Assembly (NCBI RefSeq): GCF_963583255.1
Contig: NC_084804.1
Coordinates: forward strand, 18,604,723 to 18,668,722
Direction: 5' to 3'
From: Pyrus communis
Taxonomy: Eukaryota > Streptophyta > Magnoliopsida > Rosales > Rosaceae
Length of the DNA: 64,000 nucleotides
In this document: piece by piece, positions 11,647 to 23,800 of the stretch
Position numbering within the stretch: the first letter of the stretch is position 1
Layout: every line of letters begins with the position of its first letter
Notes under the pieces: model-generated
Seen by the model: the letters and a program-made list of their open reading frames with translations, nothing else
What the model was told of the DNA's origin: nothing
Database searches by the model: none
Position numbers and translations under genes: made by a program

Positions 11647-12591
11647 GTGTACTAAGAAAAGAAACAAGAAGAAAACCTCTCTCTAAAAATTCTCCTATTT
11701 TCTTTCTCTAAAATCTTCTATGTGAAAGACTTTCCTAGCAATTGCGCTGTTGGCCCTAGCCTTTGGCTTGGGTGCCGGAGGCATCCATCCATCCTCCATT
11801 CTTTCCTTCATTTCTTAATATCCTCATTTTTCTCAGTTACCTTCTGAGTTTTCTCAGGTTCTCTTTCCTTTGCCCTTTCCCTTTTTTCCTCCCCTCTCAT
11901 CTCATATGCTTATCCCCTTCCCTGCCTTCCTCCTTCTCTTCCTTCACCTCTTTTAGTTTTCTCCTTACTTTTTGAATTCTCGATTATTTCCTGAGTTTAA
12001 TCTCAGTTTTTGTGGAGCCGAGTCTCAACTATCTTGGGCTTCATGTCCCTTATCCGGCCTTTTTTGCCTACTTTTACTACTTTCTGTCTTTTAATTTCCC
12101 TTCCTCCTTCATCAGTTGTGATACTTCTTCCCCATCTCATCATGCGTTCAGATCTGTAGGCTCCAATCAGAAATTGCATATCAGATCCATTTCCCTCCTT
12201 CACTCCCCTTCCCCAACCCATATGCCGGATCTCCATCGAGGCCAAGTGTTAGGTATTTTACATACCCTTTAGCCTCACTTTCTTCCTATATGTTACTTTG
12301 AAGGAGACTTGGATTTGGTGTCTATTTTCTCGATTCGGAGTTTGGCTTCCTCTGAGGATGTGACGGCGGCGGTGATGTGGTCTTTGTTGCTGGAGGTTAG
12401 GGTTTTTATTGTTTGTTTTCTGCGACCTTCGGGCCTAAGTTTGTGGAGGCCTTCCCATTATGTTTTAGGTTGCTACTCTCATTTTGTTTGGGCCCTTTAC
12501 TTTTTCTGTATCTGTTTACCCAGCTTGTTTTGGGCCTTGTACTAGTTTTTATTTTAGTGAAAGTTGTCTTTGTGATAAAAAAAAAAAAAAA
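11647..12591 (+). mobile_element. Poly(A) retroposon with 15-bp TSD
   Basis: The identical 15-mer GAAAAGGAAAAAATG flanks the block at 11632-11646 and 12592-12606. The block ends in about 15 A residues. It is pyrimidine-rich at its 5' side and has no long frame with reverse transcriptase or other motifs. The TSD plus poly(A) shows LINE-machinery insertion. It may be a non-autonomous LINE derivative made of 5' and 3' untranslated parts, or a processed non-coding transcript; I cannot tell which. Confidence 0.75.
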
Positions 12592-12635
12592 GAAAAGGAA
12601 AAAATGCGCTATACAAGAAAATGATTCAACTCCAT

Positions 12636-12884
12636 GGATTTAGATCCTCTTCCGATCACCTCACTGGGGATCCCGGGGATCAATGCATAGTAATCGTTCA
12701 TCAAAGATCATGCGGCCACATTTTTTTGTTTTTTTTTATTTTATATTTTTCACGCATAATGAGACTGCTTTACTTTTAAAAATATAAAAAGCATTCAATT
12801 GTGTCCGCACGATCTTTGATGAACAGTTACTATGCATTGATCCTCGGGATCCTCGGTGAGGGGATTCGGAGAGGATCTAAATCC
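12636..12884. mobile_element. 249-bp MULE-type MITE
   Basis: The inverted repeats are about 85 bp: ggatttagatcctctt at the left and gaggatctaaatcc at the right, both also carrying gatcaatgcatagtaa and gttcatcaaagatc in opposite orientation. The flanks are caactccat (12627-12635) and caactctat (12885-12893), a 9-bp target-site duplication with one mismatch. Long arms plus a 9-bp TSD indicate Mutator-like origin. It inserted 20 bp from the end of the retroposon next door. Confidence 0.85.
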
Positions 12885-12893
12885 CAACTCTAT

Positions 12894-13474
12894 AGCCAAA
12901 GATGGCTACTTTGATACTATTTGCAAAATCAAACTTGTATCCTAAAACGTCAAATTTTCTTTCGATTATTTGATAACAAAAGCATCCGTTCAATAGTGTT
13001 TTTTTTATATAGTTCATCAAAAGTATAAATTATTTCTCTAGTCAAACTGGGAAGGATGCATAAAATTTCTAAAAGATTCGACAATTCAATCTATTTTTAA
13101 TTCTTATAATGTCGTTGCCATTTAAGTTACGCACATGACTAATTGTCAATTACATTAAATATAACTTGAACTGTTAATTACGTTAATACATAATACACCC
13201 CAAATTTTGTGTGATATGATCCTTGTGGAATATTCATGTGCACAAATACAATAAATAACTCCGATCACAAAAGATTGATCTTCTTTTTAATCAACATAAA
13301 CTCGAAATTAACTTTTTAATACATTTACATTCTAAAAAAGTTACTTTGAATTTTTTTAGAATAATTACAAGACGAATGCATGATAACTACTTTGAATTAT
13401 AAGCGGCTCTGTATAAAAAAAAAAAAAAAAAAAATTACCCTTTATGGTACAAGTAACAACAAATTGATAAAAAA
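12894..13474. other. AT-rich spacer without gene
   Basis: I see no gene. A run of about 20 A residues lies at 13413-13435 and could be a retroposon tail, but no matching 5' end or TSD was found. Confidence 0.5.
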
Positions 13475-14270
13475 GTTTTTGAGTTTTTTTTTTCCTTTTT
13501 CTTTTTTTGGAAATTGGGCTCCAAGTTTTATTACCAACAACACATAGTTATAAGAGAGAGGCCCAAATACAACACAAACACAACAACAAAAGTATGAACC
13601 AAAGTACAACAAAACCAAGCCCAACAGAAAACAGAAAAAAACCAACAGCTTGCATCCTATGCCGCAGCTTCCTTCGCCTCTACTGCAGCATCTTCCGCCG
13701 TTGCTGCCATCTGAAGGACAGACTTGAACCAGTTGCCAGAAAACAAACCAAATCAGCCCTCAAAGTGGCTAAAAAGAAGGCTTCAACAATCGCCAAAGAG
13801 CACATCGAGGATTGGCACCATAAATCGAAGTAAGCTCGCAGGAAACAACCCACGAGCAACAAAGGCAACAAGGCCAAGTCGAGGCGAGAAGGTGGTGAGA
13901 ACACCCGAGCATCGAAAAAATCCGAAGCTCTACACATCTCCCTCCTAAACGGGAATCGTGAAGATTTGCATTCACGGTGTGGATTAGTGGAAGCCGATCT
14001 AGAGGATGCGAGCATTGGAGGAGTGAGCCAAGTGGAAAGGGTAGGGTGTGGATGGATGAAAACGAAGTAGGTGGAAGGAAAAGGAAAGGAAGAAAGGGGA
14101 GTTGAGGAAGGGAAACCAGATGTAGCAGTAGAGGAAAAAACCAGCAAAGACAAAAGGAAAGAAAAGGAAAACAAAAGGAGCAAGGGGCTACCACCAACCC
14201 TAGCCATAGTTAGGATCGGTGGCAGCGAGGAGGAGAATAGAAGCTGGAGATGCACTCACACGTAGGTGGT
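13475..14270 (-). mobile_element. Retroposon-like block, minus strand
   Basis: Read on the minus strand, the block is pyrimidine-rich near its start and ends with taataaaacttggagccc followed by an A-rich tail (T-rich on the plus strand at 13480-13508). This is the same style as the poly(A) retroposon at 11647-12591. The 191- and 142-codon frames inside are low-complexity Leu/Ser/Phe runs in two frames without motifs. I found no convincing TSD, so both ends are approximate. Confidence 0.45.
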
Positions 14271-14868
14271 AAGAAGAACTTTCACAAATGAAATGAGAAC
14301 TCTCACGAAAGAGAGAAAGTCACTGCTGAGGTTTAATGAGTTTTGGTATAATGAAGGAGCATGATCGGCCTAGAATAGGCATCAAACCATATAATTAACG
14401 AGATTTAGGGTGTGGAAGTGTTTTTAAAATTACTTAAAACACCTTGAGAAAAAATGTTTCTTACAAGAAGCACACAACTGTTGCTTCTGGCAAGAAGCAC
14501 TTTAAGTGCTTTTCTAGTTCCACAATCGACTTGCATTTTATTAAAAATTGGTTCAAAAAATATTTTTACAAAAAAACGATTTTAACTATTTTAAAAACAA
14601 ATTCTGAACGACTCTTACACGCGCGCAGCCGCCGACCCCACCAACAAAAGTCAAAACCGCAAAAGCCCTTTAGCCCTTTCACTTTCACCTGCGTTAAATT
14701 TTAAGCGTAATAACGTCTATATTTCCCATCGTCTCCAGCGGAAGAATCAATCTGCCGTTGCTTTCCCGCCGGAGCTTCGATGCCTTGAAGATCCGATTGC
14801 AATTGGATATACAGAGAGAGAGGGAGGGGGAGAAGTTGGGGTTGTAGGATTTGTGGAGCCTGAGCCAG
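14271..14868 (+). promoter_or_regulatory. TOR upstream region and probable 5'UTR
   Basis: No other gene lies here. A short repeated phrase (caagaagcac, tgcttct, agtgcttttct) near 14465-14520 looks like a small MITE relic. A GA-rich tract (agagagagagggaggggg, 14812-14830) precedes the TOR ATG, a common feature of plant 5' leaders. The transcription start cannot be fixed from sequence. Confidence 0.5.
14780..14788 (+). promoter_or_regulatory. Minimal upstream ORF before TOR (ATG CCT TGA)
   Basis: The only ATG I see in the 90 bp before the TOR start opens a two-codon frame that ends 80 nt upstream of the main ATG. If transcription starts upstream of 14780, ribosomes would meet it first. Whether it is in the mRNA is unknown. 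Confidence 0.4.
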
Positions 14869-17800
14869 ATGGCGGTCTCGGGCCAGTCCCTCAGTTTTGA
14901 CGCTCTCAATCGCATCCTTGCTGACCTCTGCACCCGCGGCAGCCCCAAGGTCAGCACTTTGTTCTCTCTATCTCTCTCTGTTTCCTATTTTCTGTTTGGT
15001 TCCCGAGAAATTCAAAATTTTCACTTAAGTGGATAACAAATAGGTTTAGTGGATAGTGCAAGCTATGAATTTGCGAATAATTAGGTATTGAGTTAGTGTA
15101 ATTGGAGCTATTATAATAGGCCAATTTTAAGCTCACCTCATTTACTGTAGGCAAATTTAAGAACTTTCTCGGACACTCTACTCTGTAAGGCTAATAGTTT
15201 TGAGGGCCCTATGGTTTTCGAAGATTACCCGAAAAAGTTTGTCTTTTATGCTTGTTCCATAACAGAGGACATAAATCTGCTTAAACTGTGCTGTTTCACA
15301 GGATGGGGCTTCGCTAGCTTTGAAGAAGCATCTGGAAGAAGAAGCCCGTGACCTCAGTGGAGAAGCGTTTTCGCGTTACATGGATCAGTTGTATGATCGA
15401 ATTTCGTCTCTTCTGGAGAGCAGTGATGTTGCAGAAACTTTGGGAGCTTTAAGAGCTATTGATGAGTTGATAGATGTGGTGCTGGGAGAGAATTCTTCCA
15501 AAGTTTCAAAGTTTGCTAATTATATAAGGACTGTTTTTGAGGTGAAGCGTGATACTGATATTCTGGTCCTTGCTAGTAGAGTTCTGGGCCATCTTGCCAG
15601 GGCCGGGGGAGCAATGACTGCAGATGAAGTGGAACGCCAGGTTTGTTACATTTTTGTGTACCCCCTTGACATAACAGAATTTGATTTAGAATAGTCGAGT
15701 ATCTGATAAGCCTTGGTCTCTTAGATAAAATTTGCTCTTGATTGGTTGCGGGGGGATAGAGTTGAGTATCGCTGTTTTGCTGCTGTGTTGATCTTGAAGG
15801 TAAGTGCTACAATTTTTACTTTTGTACTCATTTATTGATTAGCAGCCGACCCCATTTAGTGGGTGAGGCCCTGTTGTTGTTGCTGCTGCTGTTGTTGTTT
15901 GTATTGATTAGCGGTTCTGAGTTTGTTTGTCCGAGGAGACTGCATTTATGTTCAAAGAAACTTTTCATGTTATCCCATCAAAATTCTATTCTTAAAAAGC
16001 AGTTTCATATCATAGAACTTTGGCTTTTTAATTTTAAAATTCTTTTTTGCTATTCTCATTAAATTTTGATATAGGACATGGTTCTGTAACTCTATGTTTT
16101 CTTATTATAGGAAATGGCAGAAAATGCTTCAACAGTGTTCAATGTTCATGTACCTGAATTTGTTGATGCTATTTGGGTTGCTTTGAGGGATCCGGTCTTG
16201 CCTATTCGAGAGCGAGCTGTGGAAGCTCTACGTGCTTGCCTTGGTGTTATTGAGAAACGTGAGACACGCTGGCGTGTGCAATGGTATTATCGTATGTTTG
16301 AGGCTACCCAGGATGGGTTGGGTAGAAATGCTTCCGTTCACAGCATACATGGTTCTTTACTTGCAGTTGGAGAGCTTTTAAGGTTGGTAGAGCTTGTGGG
16401 GAAGTTTTTATTTTTATTGTTATTATTTTCTAATGTAAAATTGATTGTTATTCACTAGAAGTATCATATGTACAAGATTGGCCAAGCAAAAATGAAACCC
16501 TACCACATATGTACAGAATGCGTACCACGATGAATTTTAGCTTGTGTTGATCAGTTCTTCAAGAGACACGTGAACATATGTTTAGGCAATTTTAACTACC
16601 ATTTTGGTATAGACTTTGTTATTGTGCACATTCATTTATGAATGTGATGGATTCTTGCTGGTCTGAATGAGGGTTTTGCATTAATTTTATGTGACCCTGA
16701 TGTAGGAGTCACACTATTTTATTAGGTGGAGTTTAGGAAAACCAAAATGGGTACATATGGTCACAATGTGTGAGCAAGTAAAACCTAAATTATTTTAAGT
16801 CATGTGAGAATGTACATGTTCTGTGTTACTTTGTGCTACCTTGACATTTTGACCCAGCCATCAACTGCTCCTTCATCAGTTTGAAAAAGTTAATTTCATC
16901 TGGGCAGGAATACAGGTGAATTTATGATGTCAAGGTACAGGGAAGTTGCAGAAATTGTCCTTAGATATCTTGAGCACCGGGATAGGCTGGTTCGCCTGAG
17001 CATAACTTCGCTGCTACCTCGAATTGCTCATTTTCTGCGAGATCGATTTGTCACAAACTACTTAACGGTTTGTCAACTGTCCCTTATTATTATATTGTAA
17101 CTGGTGGGCAGAATGGTTCGGGGCAAAATCTGTTTCATTTATATTCACTGTTTGTCATCCCGAATGTGTAAGGATTGCTATTTCTTGCAGATATGTATGA
17201 ATCATATTCTTGCCGTTTTGCGAATACCGGCTGAACGCTCCAGTGGTTTTATTGCCCTTGGGGAGATGGCTGGTGCTTTGGATGGGGAACTTGTCCACTA
17301 TTTGCCGACAATAACGTCTCATTTACGTGATGCGGTATGTTGACGATCGTGGTCCTCACCATAATATTTATCTTTGCTGTGCTGTGTATGTAGGTTGTAG
17401 GTTATGAGTTGTAACTGTGATAGTGGACACATCTCTGACTGTTATTAATCATTTGTTCTCCAGATTGCTCCACGTAGAGGTAGACCCTCTCTTGAGGCTT
17501 TGGCTTGTGTTGGAAACATAGCAAAAGCAATGGGGCCAGCAATGGAACCTCATGTTCGTGGTCTTTTGGATGTTATGTTGTCTGCTGGTCTTTCCCCTAT
17601 GCTTGTTGAGGCACTTGAGCATATAACTACCAGGTAGCCTGGGGTTTTCAAGAACTTCTCCTTGCACATTGCACAATTTTGGTGATTAGTCTATGTCTTC
17701 CAAGTGCACTGACTAGTTCCCTGTTCAATTGGTTGTTAATTCAGTATTCCATCTTTGCTTCCTACTATCCAAGATCGGTTGCTTGACAGCATTTCGGTGG

Positions 17801-20800
17801 TTCTTTCAAAATCCCACCATTCTCAGGGAAGGTCGGCCGTTGGCATGGGCAGAGGAAAATTAATGAATATCCCTCAGCAAGTCTCAGACCTCAGTGGTTC
17901 AGCCCTTGTGCAGCTTGCTTTGCAGACTCTAGCTCGTTTTAATTTCAAGGTTTGTGTGAATACCATTGTCCATTGTGAATCCTAAATGCACCTATGGTCT
18001 CTCACAGAAGCTGGTATATGATTTAGGGCCATGACCTTCTTGATTTTGCAAGAGAATCAGTTGTTGTATATTTGGATGATGATGATGGAGCCATCCGGAA
18101 AGATGCTGCCCTATGTTGTTGCAAATTAGTTGCAAATTCCTTTTCTGGTGTGCAATATGCTTCTGATAGGTCTAATCGGGGAAAACGACGACGTCTTGTT
18201 GAGGAGGTTTGGTTTTGAACATTAAAATTTATGCTAAACATTCCAACCTTTGATTCTTTTGAACCATTTGTAGGCTGTAAAACCAATTTTGTGTTTGTCT
18301 AGTTTATTCAATAGTATGTTTATTCAATTTATCTAGTTTCTCTACTTTGCTCAAATTATTGCTAGGAAAGATCACGAAAACTTTCTATCATTGTGTATTT
18401 TGCCTATAAATGCGTACCTTTTGGTTGTACACCTTCAGTTCAAATATGCTGATATGGGTCATATGACAACTATTAAATATGTCCATTGGCCATAGTGTGG
18501 GGACCTTCCTTTTTTGCCTTGCCTTCTTTGCAAATTGGAGGCTTGGAGAAGGCAATAATCTTTATGAATGTTTTGTACTTCACTCCTTTTTTATTGCCAT
18601 CTTTGCAAATTGGAGGCATATAAAAGGCATTAATCTTTTAAATGTTTTGTATTTCATTAGATATGCATTAGACTTAAGAATTTGGATTGCTTTTTTACAG
18701 TCTGCTATTATAATTATAATTTGTCAATGTTTTTAAAGTAATGTATCATGTTAAGTCCCAAAATCTCATTGAATAGTCATGTTAGTTTTCTTTTTCTCCT
18801 TCTTGGTATATGCCTGTTAACTAGATACTGGGCTTTCTGCAGATTGTGGAAAAGCTTCTCATTGAAGCTGTTGCAGACGCTGATGTTATTGTTCGCCATT
18901 CAATATTTTCCTCACTTCATGGGAATAGAGGTTTTGATGATTTTTTGGCGCAGGCTGATAGTCTGAGCGCAGTTTTTGCTGCTTTGAATGATGAGGTGTG
19001 ATTTTTACTCTAGATAGACGTGTTCATGACTTAAAGTGTTATATTGGAAATGTAGGCACTGCTGCTTATGCATGTGATAGTTGATGTTTTTCTTTTATTT
19101 TGCTTTCGTTTAGATATTTTGCTTAAAGTGTTATAATTGTGCAGTTTTCATGTACGGTTTTTGCTGGAATGTATTGAATTTTAATTTGAAATTACTTGTA
19201 ATGTAGAGTTTGTGAAAATGATCTGTCCTTTTGTGTTATCCATCTTAAAAAAATACTATGATGTTGTTATAGGATTTTGATGTTCGAGAGTTTGCAATTT
19301 CTGTGGCTGGGAGATTGTCGGAAAAAAATCCTGCTTATGTTCTTCCAGCACTTCGTCGGCATCTCATACAATTGTTGACTTACCTGGAGCAGAGGTGATG
19401 TAAAAGGATCATCAATTTTGTTTACGTACAGTATTTTTTTTAATAAATAAGTGGTTGTTTACAGATGATTTTAATGCTAGAATGAACTGTCAAAGTGTCA
19501 GATATTGACTTCTCTTGCTATGTCAGCAGTGCAGACACCAAATGCCGAGAAGAAAGTGCGAAGTTACTGGGTTGTTTAATACGAAACTGTGAACGACTAA
19601 TACTTCCATACATTGCTCCGATACACAAGGTTTGATAAGTCATTTAGTGATTGTTTATCTTAGTCCCCTATCATTTATAGATCTGTTTTTTCCCCTTCTC
19701 TCATGGTAAATATTTGATTGTTCAGGCACTTGTTGCAAGGCTTACTGATGGCACTGGTGTGAACGCAAATAATGGCATTATTAGTGGAGTTCTTGTAACT
19801 GTTGGGGATCTGGCTAGAGTGGTGGGTATATTTGGCTTTATTCCTCATGGTGTTATTCATTTGTTTTATTTGGATTGAAGGTTGGTAGGTGGTGGGTTTG
19901 AGGTGTCTGATGCATGCTGAAGAACATGAAAATGTGTTAATTTTTCTTTTGGCGACAAAACAAAAACAAATTTATTGAATATGAAAAGTAGTTCTCTCTG
20001 TTATATAATTGTTTTGTGTTGTGCTGATATAAATGCTGTTCTCTTTTTTGTTTTGACTTCTGTCTAGGGTGGTTATGCAATGCGAATATACATTCCTGAG
20101 CTTATGCCTTTAATTGTTGAGGCATTATTGGATGGAACAGCTGTCACCAAACGGGAAGTGGCTGTCGCTACTCTTGGTCAAGTTGTACAGAGCACTGGGT
20201 ATGCACTGTGTTTGTTACATTGCTCTATGATAGGTTCTGTTATATATATTTTTTCATTTTCATCTTTAATCTTGGGTTAGAAACAGCTTCACTGAGGCTT
20301 ATGCTTATTTACTTATTTGATGTGCATATCTGATTGAATAAATATTTAATTGTCAATTTGGTCATTAAACTTTGGGCTCGTTTTCCTTTTTGTTTGTCAA
20401 TATGGTAAAAGAGAAACAAATATAGTGTAGGTAGCACTACTTCGAAGTACTGATACCTTGCTGAGTTATTGTTAGTAGTATTCAAGTTAGTATGTCAAGT
20501 TATGCGGACCATGCCTCCTCCCTTCCAAACAAAAGATTTCATGGCTACCTAATCTTATGCCCAGTAACTGTTAATCTCAAATATTAAGTTGTTAAGAAGC
20601 CCGCCAACCATAGTTAAATGGTATGAGCCGACAATAGATAATATTGTATTAGGTCTTGCATGTGCTCTAGTGACCTAGGAAGATGGTGGACTACCTTATT
20701 TTAATGGAGTCAGGTTGTCACTTCTTTATGCTTGCATCTCTTTGGTTTTAAGAAGCTTGTTTGCTGGAGAGGGAGAATTGTAGACGGTAAAACAAGGGTT

Positions 20801-23800
20801 GAGACTCTAGTTCCAGAAATTGCTTTATGCATGGCCAACCACTTCGAAAAAATGGAAAAAAGACTTCAAAGTTGGAAGAAGGCCTTCTTATCCAGAGGAG
20901 GTAGATTAACTTTGATTCAATCTGTTTTGGGAAGCTTGCCAATCTACTACATGTCCTTGTTCAAAATTCCTTGCGGGGTGATTGGACGCCTAGAAAAACT
21001 AATGAAAGGGTTTCTTTGGGAAGGGGTGGAGGAAGGAAAGAAAAACCACCTGGTGAAATGGGAGATAGTTATTAAAAGTAAGGAGGAAGGGGGTTTAGGT
21101 GTGGGGAATTTGAGGAATCAGAATGAAGCGTTACTGGCTAAGTGGTTGTGGAGATTCCCAAAGGAACCAAATTCTCTCTGGCACAAGGTGATAAGAAGCA
21201 AGTATGGGCTGCAGGATAATGGGTGGAATGCAAATCCTCCAGTCCGGGGTTTAAGTGGCAGCCCCTGGAAAGATATTTCGTGTGGTCTCCAATCGTTTCT
21301 ACAATGTTGCAAGTTTGACGTGGGCAACGGGGAGAGGGTGAGGTTTTGGGAGGATGGTTGGTTGGAAGGGGGACCATTGAAAGAACAATATCCTAGATTA
21401 TTCTTGCTATCAAGAATGCACAACCAGAACATCTCAAGTTTTGTGGATCTTTCTATCAATTCTTTGAGCTGGAATTTTGATTTCAGGAGAAATTTGAATG
21501 AGGTGGAGATAGAAAAGGCGGCTAGATTGTTACAGAAAGTGGAAAATGTTCGCTTGTCTCAATCAAGAGCGGATGACAGAAGGTGGAAACTGGAATTATC
21601 AGGATTGTTCACTTGCAAATCCTATCGCTCTTTCTTGAGCAACAATGGGATTGTGCAACATTTTCCACCCTCTTCTCAGATTTGGAAATCAAAAGTTCCT
21701 CCGAAGGTCAAAGTTCTTGTGTGGCTAGTGGCTATTGGGAAGCTCAACACTTGTGATCAAATTCAAAGGAGAAGCCCTTTTATTTGCTTCTCTCCCCATT
21801 GGTGCAGTTTGTGTAAAGCTAAGGAGGAGAGTGTTAACCACATTTTCCTTCATTGTTCTTACACGATTCAACTGTGGTGGAAATTGTTTCAGGAGGTTAG
21901 AGTTAGTTGGGTCATTCCAAAGGGTTGTTTCGAGCTTCTAAGCACCAATTTTGAGGCTCTAGGAATTGGGAGGAAAGCTAAAGCTTTGTGGGGTTGTCTG
22001 GTGTCGGCAGTTTTTTGGAACATTTGGTTGCAGCGTAACAAAAGAATTTTTGAGGATTATACTGGTGTGGGGGTAGCAGATCTATGGGGAAGAGTAAGAT
22101 ATTGGGCAGCCCTCTGGGCTTCAGTTTCGAATGATTTTAAGAATTACTCTCTTTCTCACATACTGTGGGATATGTTAGCAGTTGTAAAGTGATTTTGGTT
22201 GAGGTTTTCCTACTTGTAATCAGATCCTCTTGAGAGATTTTCTTGTTCTGTTCTTGGTGGATTTCTTATCCACTTCTGTGTATTTCACTTTTCTTTTTTA
22301 ATAAATTGTTATAGTTTCTTCTCAAAAAAAAAAAAACCACTTCCATGAGTGTATAATGTTTTCACTTATATTTGGGGGCTGTGAACCGTAGAAGATAGAC
22401 TCAGTCCACCTATTGGTATCATTGGGCAACGATTTGAGATACTTTGTTGGCATCAGGTTTCATGAAGTTCTGTATTACATTTTGGTTTGTGTTAAGAAAC
22501 TTTTATTCTTTGATTTTGGCAGGTATGTCATAACGCCATACAAGGAATATCCACTGTTACTTGGCTTACTCTTGAAGTTACTGAATGGTGAATTAGCATG
22601 GTCTACAAGACGTGAAGTACTAAAGGTAACTTTTTAATTAGATTGCATGGTTGTTAACTGTAGCCATTTTTTTTTATGTTAACCTGTTCTTGGGCTTCAC
22701 CAGGTTCTCGGAATTATGGGTGCTCTAGACCCTCATGTGCATAAACGACATCAGCAAAGCCTGCCCGGTTCACATGGAGATGTTGCATGTTGTGCCAATG
22801 AATCTGGTCAACACATTCAATCTGTGGATGAATTGCCTATGGACCCGTGGCCATCATTTGCAACGCCTGAAGACTATTATTCTACGGTAGCACATCAAAC
22901 CTGCTAGGACTTTTGTATTTTATTTTATGGATGTGTATATATAATTATATATATATATGTGTGTGTGTGTGTATTTGATTACAATGATGCTCATCATTGT
23001 CGCTGATTGCATTTGAGCTGCCTACCCAATCAATGGACAATGGTGATCCACAACTTAAAATCCATTCATATAATATGCATATCAATATGATAAATGACTG
23101 TCATTGTTGTTTGTTACATATGTTATGACCACAGGTTGCAATCAACTCCCTTATGCGTATACTTAGGGACCCTTCACTTGCTACTTACCACCTGAACGTG
23201 GTCGGATCTCTTATGTTCATATTCAAGGTATCTAGCATATAGTAATGTGGTTATTGTTTTTCTGAATTACTTTTCTTAGAAGATTTTACTTTGATATTCT
23301 TATTATTTGTGTAGTTCTTGATGTCTCATGTTATCTTTTTTGTTGCGAGGTTAGTCAATGGGTGTTGGTTGTGTTCCATACTTACCAAAGGTCAGTGTAT
23401 AAACATTTCAATTGTGATTTATTTTGTTGTATGCTTTACGCACATGTAGTAGCATGTGTGTGAAAGCATGTGTACAGACAATCACATGTATTTTACTGTC
23501 AAACCTTAGTTTTGTGGATGTGAATTATGTTATACGTTATCTTCCCTTTTTTTTATCCAAAACACATTTTAAGTTCCATGCCTTTGGAAGTCCATTTATC
23601 AAATTTTCGGGAGAAAAAAACAAGATTCATTTGTCATGACTCTTCTACTGTCTCTTTTTATCTCGAATTACACCTGTTATTAGCTTATCAGCAGTTTATG
23701 TACTGGTGCATTTACTTTTTATGTTGTCTTTTTGGCTTTAAATGATGCTTCTTTATTTTTCTTACCTGTAGGTTTTACCTGATTTCTTCCATATAGTCCG

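Noticed and set aside
13680..14255. 191-codon minus-strand frame with a hydrophobic start that could pass as a signal peptide
   Set aside because: It overlaps other open frames, is Leu/Ser/Phe low complexity and lies in a pyrimidine-rich retroposon-like block.
20732..20845. N-terminal extension of the LINE frame
   Set aside because: The TSD CCACTTC places the insertion boundary at 20846, so the upstream 38 codons are TOR intron read by chance.
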